This document shows positions 23,485 through 30,751 of a stretch of DNA of 31,286 nucleotides, one piece after another. The stretch comes from UBA4716 sp002438865 (lineage in GTDB: Bacteria > Bacillota > Clostridia > UBA1381): positions 1-31,286 of the forward strand of contig CALERO010000195.1 of the NCBI GenBank assembly GCA_937907325.1, written 5' to 3'. The notes below the pieces were generated by a model. It was not told where the DNA came from. It did not search any database and was given only the letters and a program-made list of their open reading frames with translations. Positions within the stretch are counted from its first letter, which is position 1, and each line of letters begins with the position of its first letter. The position numbers and the translations under genes were made by a program.

Positions 23485-24783
23485 TTATCCTATAGATATA
23501 TTTCCCTCGGGATAGCTCACACGTTCGCCCTTTGAGAAATGCCACAGCGTCGCTATGGTAAGCGGTCCGAGTCTGCCGATATACATAATTATTATCGACA
23601 GTATTTTGCTTGATACGCTCAACTGCGGAGTAATACCCGTAGATAATCCTACAGTTCCGTAAGCGCTTGTAACTTCAAACATTATATCCTCAAGCGAGAT
23701 ATTCGGCTCAAACAGACACATAAGATATGTTCCCATAATGACAACCACCAGTCCCATAAGCGCTATCGTTGCCGCTTTTCGAAAGGCTTCTTTCGGGACG
23801 GAATAATGAAACGCTTTCTCGGAGCGATTGGTTGCCGCCGATTTTATACCCTGCAAAAGTACAAAAAACGTGCTTGTCTTAATGCCGCCGCCCGTCGAGC
23901 CGGATGACGCACCGATAAACATAAGGAACATCAGCACTATAAGTCCCGACTTGGAAAACGTTCCGAGCGGATACGTTGAAAATCCCGCTGTTCTCGCCGA
24001 TACGCTGTGGAAAAATGCACCGAGCCACGTCACGTTTTCCGTCAGCTTAATCAGCACCGTTCCGACCGCTATCAGAACAAAGCTGACCGAAAGCACAACT
24101 CTTGAATGCATCGAAAGCTTTTTCCACCTGAATTTTTTCACTCTCAGCTCACGTATTACCAAAAATCCTATTCCCCCGAAGAATATCAGCACACACGTGA
24201 CTATGTTAAGCAATACGCTGTCACGGTACGGTATAAGGTTCTGATAATTTCCCAATATATCAAAGCCGGAATTGTTGAATGCCGCTATTGAATGGAACAG
24301 GCTTATCCCAACCGCCTCAAGCGGAGGATAATCACGCACAAACACAAAAAAGCTCAAAACCGCACCGGCTATTTCAAAAAGCGCCGTCACGGCAAATACA
24401 CGCCGTATGAGCTTTACCAATCCTTTTCCCGTGTCTGTGTTCATCGCTTCACGTATAATGAGCCTGCCTTTTATATTGACCTTTTTGCCCACTGCGATTA
24501 TTATTCCCGCGCCTATTGTTGTTACGCCGAGTCCGCCTATCTGTATAAGCATAGCCAAAAAGAACCGTCCGAGCGGCGTAAAGGTATCGGCGGCGTCAAC
24601 CGCAATGAGTCCCGTCACACACACTGCGCTTGTGGAGGTGTACAGTGCGTCGATATACCTTACCGTTACTCCGTCACGCACGCTCACAGGCAGCATCAGA
24701 AGCACCGAGCCGAGCAATATCAAAAATGCAAATCCCGAAGCGATTATCCTTGCCGGCGATTGTTTTTTTATTAATCCGATCAT
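23485..24783 (-). CDS. ktrB: Potassium transporter membrane subunit KtrB (TrkH family)
   Basis: A 432-residue polytopic protein of the TrkH/KtrB superfamily with four pore-loop repeats; visible signatures are TSAVCVTGLIAVD, AFNNSGFDILG, SARTAGFSTYPLG and SAYGTVGLSTG, each containing the filter glycine. It imports potassium, driven by sodium or membrane potential. GAGGGAAG precedes the ATG, and it leads the ktrB-ktrA unit. Confidence 0.95.
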   Translation of the reverse strand: MIGLIKKQSPARIIASGFAFLILLGSVLLMLPVSVRDGVTVRYIDALYTSTSAVCVTGLIAVDAADTFTPLGRFFLAMLIQIGGLGVTTIGAGIIIAVGKKVNIKGRLIIREAMNTDTGKGLVKLIRRVFAVTALFEIAGAVLSFFVFVRDYPPLEAVGISLFHSIAAFNNSGFDILGNYQNLIPYRDSVLLNIVTCVLIFFGGIGFLVIRELRVKKFRWKKLSMHSRVVLSVSFVLIAVGTVLIKLTENVTWLGAFFHSVSARTAGFSTYPLGTFSKSGLIVLMFLMFIGASSGSTGGGIKTSTFFVLLQGIKSAATNRSEKAFHYSVPKEAFRKAATIALMGLVVVIMGTYLMCLFEPNISLEDIMFEVTSAYGTVGLSTGITPQLSVSSKILSIIIMYIGRLGPLTIATLWHFSKGERVSYPEGNISIG

Positions 24784-24824
24784 TTCTTCCCTCTTACTGT
24801 TTACAAACTGTATCTTTTGTTTTT

Positions 24825-24853
24825 ATAATAACACTTTACCCAAAAATATGCAA
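24825..24853 (-). promoter_or_regulatory. Sigma-A-like promoter for ktrBA
   Basis: On the minus strand TTGCAT (24853-24848) and TATTAT (24830-24825) are separated by 17 bases, about 45 bases upstream of ktrB. Confidence 0.55.
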
Positions 24854-24891
24854 TACTATAAAAGGAAATTGCCGTACAAAATTTTAATCGT

Positions 24892-24924
24892 TAACATAAT
24901 ATCGGCATTTTTCATATTATGTTA
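24892..24924. repeat. 11-bp perfect inverted repeat upstream of cotJ
   Basis: TAACATAATAT (24892-24902) and ATATTATGTTA (24914-24924) with an 11-base spacer. There is no T-run. It lies about 45 bases before cotJA and is a candidate operator for the spore-coat operon. Confidence 0.6.
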
Positions 24925-24967
24925 GTGCGGATACACTTCCGTATTAATTAATGAAAGGAGCAAAATA

Positions 24968-25162
24968 ATGAGCGAAAATAATACTTGTCCGTACAATCCC
25001 TGCGGCTGTGTGGGATACGGATACGTACCGGAGCAGGAATTCTGCACCGCATATGATGCATGTACGGCGCTTGAACAAGGCTCGCTTTTTCCCGAGCTGA
25101 ACCTGAACATCTCCGAGTACGGAAAAATTTGCAAACATAACGGAGGGGACTGCGATGAATGA
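24968..25162 (+). CDS. cotJA: Spore coat associated protein CotJA
   Basis: A 64-residue protein with the CotJA pattern: a short Cys/Pro-rich start, Y(V/I)PEQEF, a central AL-x-QGSLFPELN and a polar end. CotJ proteins are mother-cell products incorporated in the spore coat. AAAGGAG precedes the ATG. It overlaps cotJB by 8 bases, the usual operon arrangement. Six cysteines in 64 residues is notable. Its presence marks the host as a spore former or descendant of one. Confidence 0.88.
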   Translation: MSENNTCPYNPCGCVGYGYVPEQEFCTAYDACTALEQGSLFPELNLNISEYGKICKHNGGDCDE

Positions 25163-25409
25163 GTGTTGTCTTATGAAAAAGCTGCAAAGCTATAACTTTG
25201 CAGCTTACGATATGCTTTTGTATCTTGATACTCACCCGAAAGACAGAAAAGCCATGGAAATGTTCCGTGACCTGGTGAAACAGGCAAAGGAACTCCGTGA
25301 GGAATATGAAAAGGAATACGGACCTCTTACGCCGTTTTCTTCGGCTAATCTTGATAAATTCGTATGGCTTGAAGGCCCGTGGCCATGGCAGAAGGAGGCG
25401 AACAGATAA
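25155..25409 (+). CDS. cotJB: Spore coat protein CotJB
   Basis: An 84-residue protein matching CotJB: LQSYNFAAYDMLLYLDTHP, a helical middle (KAMEMFRDLVKQAKELREEYE) and the conserved end WLEGPWPWQ. CGGAGGGGAC precedes the ATG. It is followed immediately by the cotJC remnant (stop and ATG overlap by one base). Confidence 0.92.
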   Translation: MNECCLMKKLQSYNFAAYDMLLYLDTHPKDRKAMEMFRDLVKQAKELREEYEKEYGPLTPFSSANLDKFVWLEGPWPWQKEANR

Positions 25410-25558
25410 TGTTTTCTTATAACAAAATCCTGGAGTATCCCATAAATATAAAAAATCCAAACTCACGCCTTGCCGTTATCGTTGCAACACAGTACGGCGG
25501 ACCGTGCATTTGCCGTTTGAGTGCGGCTTTCGGACGGAGCAGTGTTGATTTTTTATAA
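25409..25558 (+). pseudogene. cotJC: Truncated cotJC (Mn-catalase-like coat protein), N-terminal fragment only
   Basis: The ATG overlaps the cotJB stop, with GGAGGCG upstream. The first 36 or so codons read YNKILEYPINIKNPNSRLA and then TQYGGP, as in CotJC, a manganese-catalase-like protein normally near 190 residues. Then the sequence loses all similarity and stops after 49 codons. None of the metal-binding four-helix core is present, so the fragment cannot be an active catalase. The break (about 25515) coincides with the start of the minus-strand catabolic island, which points to a deletion or insertion junction. Confidence 0.8.
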
Positions 25559-25559
25559 A

Positions 25560-25583
25560 AAGACAACTCGTGCAGGTTGTCTT
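25560..25583. terminator. Hairpin after cotJ, weak terminator
   Basis: AAGACAAC pairs with GTTGTCTT around TCGTGCAG. A T6 run precedes it on the plus strand, so on the minus strand the stem is followed, after TTTT, by A-rich DNA. It probably ends minus-strand transcripts from the 25612 gene, or both. Confidence 0.5.
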
Positions 25584-25611
25584 ATAAGCTGTTATATAAA
25601 TCGGAATTTGA

Positions 25612-26016
25612 TTATTCTACAATGCTTTCAATATAATTGTAATCAATGTTTCCTGTTACAACAGAATAAAAAAACGGGTCTTTTCTAATTGTATCATTTG
25701 AATTAATAATAAAATTATTCCACCCTTTTGCTTCATTTCCATCAGATAAACAGATAGTTACTTTGAAACTATATCCCATATATCCGACAGACAGTTTCGA
25801 CTTCTTCACTTCAACATCGTTCAAATTTTCGATAATATGCTGAATTTGCTGTTCATCAATAATATGTGTTGCTTTTCCGCTATTACCGTTAAAAATAACA
25901 ATTTCCATAACTTCGTTAGGATTTAAGTCCATCAAGTTGAGAGGGACATTGTACCACGCAATAATACCAATCAAAAAGATTACCGCAGAAGATGTTAATA
26001 TAATGATTTTTTTCAT
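25612..26016 (-). CDS. Small membrane-anchored protein of unknown function
   Basis: A 134-residue protein with an N-terminal hydrophobic segment (residues about 3-22) and a polar, probably extracytoplasmic, domain that looks like mixed alpha/beta (VMEIVIFNGNSG, IIDEQQIQHIIENLNDV, YMGYSFKVTICLSDG). No family is recognised. AAAGGAG lies about 10 bases before the ATG. It has a promoter of its own inside the end of the upstream mutarotase frame. The DNA is more AT-rich than the glycan operon, consistent with recent acquisition. Confidence 0.7.
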   Translation of the reverse strand: MKKIIILTSSAVIFLIGIIAWYNVPLNLMDLNPNEVMEIVIFNGNSGKATHIIDEQQIQHIIENLNDVEVKKSKLSVGYMGYSFKVTICLSDGNEAKGWNNFIINSNDTIRKDPFFYSVVTGNIDYNYIESIVE

Positions 26017-26053
26017 TTCATTTCAACTCCTTTGATCAATTTCGATTTATCTT

Positions 26054-26677
26054 TCAAGTATTATACCACAGAAACAGCGAGAAAACAATCGTTTCTGACT
26101 GCTTTCTCTGCTTTAACCAAAATTCATTGTCTGTTCCTGTCACTGTTGCGGCAGGAATTTTAATCGTATTCTTATCCGAAAGGTTAAATGTTGTGTGAAA
26201 TCCCAAAGCAACCGGCATATTTTTGTCGGAAGTGTTCTTTATTAACACAATCTGATAAATGCCATCTTCTCTGATACGATACTCCACATAAATTTCAAAA
26301 GAATGAGGGAACGTAAGGTATGGATTATTTTCAGTTGCAGCAAAAAATCCCTTTATATGTTCATTATCATATTCAACAACTTCAAACGGCAATCTATGCA
26401 ATGTGCCGTGACAAAAATTATTGAGTTTTACTTCATTTATCGGGAATTTGTACTCCCTGCCCTCAAACTCAAACCTGCCGTTTGATATTCTGTTCGGAAA
26501 AAACAGTATCGGAATGCCGAAAAGGAAGGCATCGTCATTCCCCAGTATATCAATATCAACAGGTGTTTTGAGCATATCCACACCGGGGTTTTCACACAGT
26601 GCCTTTATACAATTCATACCGTATTTCGGAACAACCTCTGCTTTATATCCATATTTGCTCAATATGTATTTTCTCAT
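26054..26677 (-). pseudogene. Aldose 1-epimerase (mutarotase), C-terminally truncated
   Basis: A 207-residue frame; the ATG at 26677 is supported by GGAGGTGA upstream. It follows the GalM/YihR fold: GRFEFEGREYKFP, the conserved HGTLHRLPFEV and ALGFHTTFNL with the catalytic-type histidine. GalM-family proteins usually have about 290-350 residues, with the catalytic glutamate near the C-terminus; that third is missing here and the frame ends in unrelated residues containing a promoter. It is therefore probably inactive. It would interconvert sugar anomers for the neighbouring dehydrogenase. It is the fourth gene of the minus-strand operon. Confidence 0.78.
26062..26090 (-). promoter_or_regulatory. 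Sigma-A promoter for the 134-aa protein gene
   Basis: On the minus strand TTGTTT is followed after 17 bases by TATAAT (near 26067-26062), with the start about 45 bases before the ATG. It lies within the last codons of the truncated mutarotase. Confidence 0.65.
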
Positions 26678-26730
26678 CAGTCCTGTCACCTCCAAAAATA
26701 TATCAAATAACTTTATAATTGCCTTTTTGT

Positions 26731-27504
26731 TTAACTCTCGTTTTCTCTATTTATAATCGGATATAACTGAATCATATTTCCGCCGTCCACCACCAATTCT
26801 GCCCCGGTAGTGTTTCTTGACATATCACTGCCTAAGTACCAAACCGCATTTGCTATATCTTCAAAGCTCGCTATATCACCGAGAGGCGTGTAGTTCGAGA
26901 GAGCATGGCGGCAGTTATTGTAATTATTTTCCCACCTGTCCGTTTTTATCATTCCCGGAAGAACCGCATTAACCCGTATATTGTATTTACCGAGGTCAAA
27001 TGCCATGGCCCGCATCATTCCAAGCGCTCCGCTCTTTGATGCACTATATGCAATGCGATCCGGAATGGCACGATATGCTGTGTTGGAATTGACAAATACA
27101 ATTGTTCCGCCGCCGGCTTCTTTCATTTGCAATGCCGCCTGACGTGCGATCATAAAATTCCACCCGATATTCGTATTTATAACGCTCATAAACTCCTCTG
27201 CCGACACATCAAAAAATTTCTGACCGATTTCCAAATTTGCCGCATTAAGCACAAGGCAATCTATTAAATATCCACGTGATTTTATGTCATTAAAAATTGA
27301 TTTAACGTTTTCCTCATCAAAAACCTTCATACCGTAACCCTTTGCAAAAACTCCGTACTTTTCCGACAGTGCCTTTGCTGTTTTTTCTGCGTTTTCACCG
27401 CTGCGGCTTCCGAGAAAAAGATTATATCCCTCAGCAGCAAATTTCTCCGCTGTTCCAAGCCCGGTATTTACCGTTGCCCCTGTTATAAAAACTGATTTGC
27501 TCAT
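26731..27504 (-). CDS. Classical SDR sugar dehydrogenase
   Basis: A 257-residue classical short-chain dehydrogenase: cofactor motif TGATVNTGLG (an unusual variant of TGxxxGxG), catalytic S140, Y153 and K157 (YSASK), NVLP-like RVNAVLPGMIKTDRW, and the C-terminal AELVVDGGN. AAGGAGCG precedes the ATG. By context it is the likely aldose or sugar-acid dehydrogenase of the catabolic cluster. Substrate and cofactor preference are not readable, though R34 after the second strand hints at NADP. Confidence 0.88.
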   Translation of the reverse strand: MSKSVFITGATVNTGLGTAEKFAAEGYNLFLGSRSGENAEKTAKALSEKYGVFAKGYGMKVFDEENVKSIFNDIKSRGYLIDCLVLNAANLEIGQKFFDVSAEEFMSVINTNIGWNFMIARQAALQMKEAGGGTIVFVNSNTAYRAIPDRIAYSASKSGALGMMRAMAFDLGKYNIRVNAVLPGMIKTDRWENNYNNCRHALSNYTPLGDIASFEDIANAVWYLGSDMSRNTTGAELVVDGGNMIQLYPIINRENES

Positions 27505-27517
27505 ATTTTTTCGCTCC

Positions 27518-28678
27518 TTAAAAATAAAACTTTGTTTTCGCCGGCCGTATATCTGTTAATGCGCCGGTATAATGCCTAAGCGTATGCGGTTTGTAGGTGT
27601 GTTTCATACATTCTTCTTCATTGATTTCTATACCCAGCCCCGGCTTGTCCGGTATCTTTATATATCCGCCATTGTATTCAAGTGCTTCATTTGTTATATC
27701 TCCTCTGTATTCTACATCCGAATACATAATTTCTAAGATACAAAAGTTTGGGCAGCTTGCGGCAAGCTGAAGGGTTGCCGCATTCGCAACCGGGCCGCTC
27801 GGATTATGTGGTGCAAAGGGTATGTATCTGCACTCTGCCTCTGCCGCAATTTTTTTCAGCTCCATAATTCCGCCGGCATGAGAAATATCAGGTTGAATGT
27901 AATCCGCAGCCATCAAATCAAACATTCTCTTATAGTCCCACCTTGTATAGAGGCGTTCGCCGGCAGATACAGCCACCGGAGATTTATCCCGTACAGCTTT
28001 TAAAGCATCAAGATTATCGGGCGGAACAGGTTCTTCAAAAAACATCGGGTGAAACGGCTCCAGTTCTTTTGCAATTTTAATCCCCGTAGGAATATTAAAT
28101 CTGCCATGTCCCTCAATCAGCAAATCAATCTCATCTCCTACTGCCGCTCTTACTTCTGCCACGCATTCAAGTGCAGTATTCAAATCTTTATTTGAAATTT
28201 CAAGATAACTTTTCCCGAACGGATCCCATTTCATTGCTGTTATTCCTTTTTTTACAACCTCTTTTGCCTTTTCGGCAAATTCTTTTGGTGTTTTGGCATC
28301 GGCAAACCAGCCATTGACATATATTTTTACCTTATCATTTACTTTGCCGCCCATCAGCTGATACACCGGAACACCCAGGCTCTTGCCGAGAATATCCCAA
28401 AGTGCCATTTCAACTGCCGAAAGGGCGCTCATAAGCACTGCACCGCCACGCCAATATGCATCCCTGTAAATATTGTGCCAATGCTGTTCGATGTTCAGCG
28501 GATTTTTTCCTGTTAAATATTCTTTTATATGCTCAATTGCACCAAAAAGCGCTTTCTCCTTATATTCAAGCGTTGCTTCTCCCACGCCGTCTATGCCCTC
28601 GTCGGTATAAACTTTAACAAATACTCAATTTGTCCGAAAGCAATCCACCGCAAAGGTTTTTATATCCGTAATCTTCAT
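27518..28678 (-). pseudogene. Enolase-superfamily sugar-acid dehydratase with in-frame TGA
   Basis: The full gene would encode 386 residues of the mandelate racemase/D-galactonate dehydratase type. The ATG at 28678 has AAGGTGAG upstream. Codon 18 is TGA (28627-28625), in a position (FRTN-stop-VFVKVYTDEG) where relatives have tryptophan; the frame is intact on both sides, so a single TGG to TGA change explains it. Active-site segments are present: MKWDPFG, the metal-ligand LLIEGHGRF, MFFEEPVPP, VSAGERLYTR, DISHAGG and APHNPSGP. Initiation at GTG 28585 would give 355 residues lacking part of the substrate-capping domain. Product: a 2-keto-3-deoxy sugar acid. Confidence 0.85.
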
Positions 28679-28705
28679 TTTTTCTCACCTTTCACGCAAA
28701 ATGTA

Positions 28706-29380
28706 TTAAATCATTATTTTCTCATATGGTTCGGGTATAACCGCATTATCTGCATCAAATTCTGCAGGGTTTATATTGTCAAACATACCCCAATGTATGG
28801 GAACCGCCTTTTGAGCTTCCGTTTTCTTTGCGAAATTCTTTGCATCAGCAATATTCATGTTATTTCCCGCACCGTTTATCGGAAGAAACACAGCATAAAT
28901 ATCATTCGGTAAATCCTCAAAAATTTCTCTGTTATACAGAGTATCTCCTGTTATGTACAATTTTTGTTTGCCGTCATTAATAATGCACCCTATTGCCGAA
29001 CTATCCGAATGTTCTGCCTTGACTGCCGTATATGTGACATTTTTATATGTCCACACCGTTCCCCGATTAAACATTACATAATTATGTGTTCCTCCATATT
29101 GTCTTACCTTTTCCCATGCATTCTTCGGCGCAAGTACCGTAATACTTCTTTCCGTATTGAAAAGTCTCGGAAGCGTTTCCGGATCCATGTGGTCCATATG
29201 CTCATGTGTTATCAAAAGCACATCTATTTGTTCATCAAAAAGTTTTGCATTTACGGGAATTCTGCGCCGATTTTTTGTGTTTATCTTCGCCACACTGTCC
29301 GATAAATACGGATCAACCATCATTTTAAACTCTCCTGTATCTATCAAAAATCCCGCCTGACCTATCCAAGTAATTTGCAC
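28706..29380 (-). CDS. MBL-fold metallohydrolase (UlaG-like)
   Basis: A 224-residue metallo-beta-lactamase-fold enzyme with the zinc motif THEHMDHMD (H59, H61, D63, H64) and a later PIHWGMFD of the UlaG/YycJ-like type. GTG 29380 is preferred over ATG 29389, since GGGAG touches that ATG directly but is 9 bases from the GTG, and the resulting start MQITWIGQAGF fits the family. UlaG is an L-ascorbate-6-phosphate lactonase. As the first gene of an operon with a mutarotase, a dehydrogenase and a dehydratase, a sugar lactonase role is inferred. Confidence 0.85.
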   Translation of the reverse strand: MQITWIGQAGFLIDTGEFKMMVDPYLSDSVAKINTKNRRRIPVNAKLFDEQIDVLLITHEHMDHMDPETLPRLFNTERSITVLAPKNAWEKVRQYGGTHNYVMFNRGTVWTYKNVTYTAVKAEHSDSSAIGCIINDGKQKLYITGDTLYNREIFEDLPNDIYAVFLPINGAGNNMNIADAKNFAKKTEAQKAVPIHWGMFDNINPAEFDADNAVIPEPYEKIMI

Positions 29381-29417
29381 ATCTATCATCTCCCGGCTGT
29401 TATTCTAACATAACCGC

Positions 29418-29446
29418 TTGACAAATTAAATATAAAATGTTATCAT
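29418..29446 (+). promoter_or_regulatory. Sigma-A promoter for the araC-type gene
   Basis: Perfect TTGACA (29418-29423) with TATCAT (29441-29446) 17 bases away, 37 bases before the ATG at 29483. Confidence 0.75.
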
Positions 29447-29482
29447 ATTTTATAGAAATATTACTCTAAGGAATTGATAGCT

Positions 29483-30277
29483 ATGAAAACCATGCCGCAA
29501 ATCGTAAATCTCGGTTTATATGATGCAACGCTGATACACGGTGACGTCATTTCAACCAAACCAAGAAGAACTTCAATATATGAATTTGAGTATATAACAG
29601 AAGACGGTGGTGTATCATACATAGGGAACCGTTCATTCCCTATACAAAAAGGCAGTATTATATGTGCCAAACCCGGTCTGCTTCGCCACACAGACCTTCC
29701 TTATAAATGTTTATATATTCATGCTGTTATAGAAGACGAATCTCTCTGCGCACTCCTTCACTCTGTTCCGGATTTTTATTCTCCGAGCAATTCAAACGAC
29801 TTTGAATCTGCATTTCGTACCTTGATTTCCGAATCAAAGCTTCCAAAGTACAGCAATGATGTTGATATAGCAATGAATTTTTTAGAAATTTTATCCCTGT
29901 TTTTATCTATATCTCAAGCTTTGCCAAATAAGCCGCTCAGTTCAAACAAGCATACGAGAACCATACACCGTGCCATAAGCTTCATTGATGAAAATTACGT
30001 TCAAAATATAACTCTTGATGATATAGCCTCACATGTGCATTTAAGTAAAATTTATTTTCAAAATTTTTTTCTTAAAGCAACGGGGCAAACTCCGCATGAA
30101 TATTTGATCTCCAAACGAATAAGCAATGTCAAATTTCTGCTTACCACAACCGACAAATCATTTTCGGAAATAGCCTCCGCCTGCGGATTTTCATCGCAGG
30201 CATATATGACTTATGTATTTAAGAAAAAAATGCATTGCACTCCCATGCAATACAAAAAGAAATTAAATAATTTCTGA
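29483..30277 (+). CDS. AraC-family transcriptional regulator
   Basis: A 264-residue activator: an N-terminal cupin-like sensing domain (about 1-140, with FPIQKGSIICAKPGLLRHT) and a C-terminal double helix-turn-helix (about 160-262: ITLDDIASHVHLSKIYFQNFF and SFSEIASACGFSSQAYMTYVFKKK). AAGGA lies 10 bases before the ATG. It is divergent from the catabolic operon, with about 100 bases between starts, so it probably senses the substrate sugar and activates that operon and possibly the GH31 gene. The ligand is unknown. Confidence 0.92.
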   Translation: MKTMPQIVNLGLYDATLIHGDVISTKPRRTSIYEFEYITEDGGVSYIGNRSFPIQKGSIICAKPGLLRHTDLPYKCLYIHAVIEDESLCALLHSVPDFYSPSNSNDFESAFRTLISESKLPKYSNDVDIAMNFLEILSLFLSISQALPNKPLSSNKHTRTIHRAISFIDENYVQNITLDDIASHVHLSKIYFQNFFLKATGQTPHEYLISKRISNVKFLLTTTDKSFSEIASACGFSSQAYMTYVFKKKMHCTPMQYKKKLNNF

Positions 30278-30751
30278 GAAAGCATCTCCAAAATAACTAT
30301 TTGCCTTTGCTGCACAATTAGTTATATTCCACCGCCGCAAATAAATATCCTACTTATTATATGAGCAACCAATACCGTAATGCTGTTGCCGGCTTGCTTA
30401 TACAACTGTTACTGTTGTACCGATTGTTATCATCTTTCGGTACAAAAAAGAACAGCTCTCACATTTCAGTAAAATCTGCTCTAAAAAATATTATTTAAAA
30501 TAATTCGCTATGCGTTCCTGTTCGGATATGCTGCCATATCAGCATATCTTTATATACCTTATATACAAGTAGCCAATTCGGTTGTATGTGACATTACTCT
30601 TTCGAGTTTTGTAATGCATGATCCTTATGGTGTGAAATGGCTTGCATTTTCAGAGGAATGGATAACCGACAATAACACATGAAAAAAATTTCATATACCA
30701 AATATGCACCCCAAAAGTCAGACACTTTTCGAGGTGCATATTATTATTTTA
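30278..30751. other. 474-base region without an intact gene
   Basis: I see no complete gene. An open frame without a start codon runs from 30485 to 30682 on the plus strand (65 codons, containing MHDPYGVKWLAFSEEW) and looks like the end of a decayed gene. The GC content is low and the sequence has no clear promoter. A long imperfect hairpin occupies 30701-30742. Confidence 0.5.
30701..30742. repeat. Long hairpin with IS3-like end sequence, likely a terminator or element remnant
   Basis: AATATGCACC (30701-30710) pairs with GGTGCATATT (30733-30742), and AAAAGT (30713-30718) with ACTTTT (30724-30729). The CACCCCAAAAGTCAGACACT core resembles the inverted-repeat ends of IS3-family elements. It lies 10 bases past the GH31 stop and could serve as that gene's terminator. 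Confidence 0.5.

Noticed and set aside
22908..23495. A 195-codon plus-strand frame opposite ktrA
   Set aside because: It is antisense to a conserved RCK gene; Ser-rich composition is typical of shadow frames.
24407..24925. A 172-codon plus-strand frame opposite ktrB
   Set aside because: It covers the conserved KtrB frame in antisense and runs into noncoding sequence; no domain is seen.
24912..24937. Confident sigma-E promoter call for cotJ
   Set aside because: The boxes resemble the consensus but the spacer is about 11 bases rather than about 14, so it is given only as a low-interest observation.
28625..28627. TGA in the dehydratase as selenocysteine or reassigned Trp
   Set aside because: The relatives have tryptophan here, no selenocysteine element is seen, and TGA ends other genes in the window.
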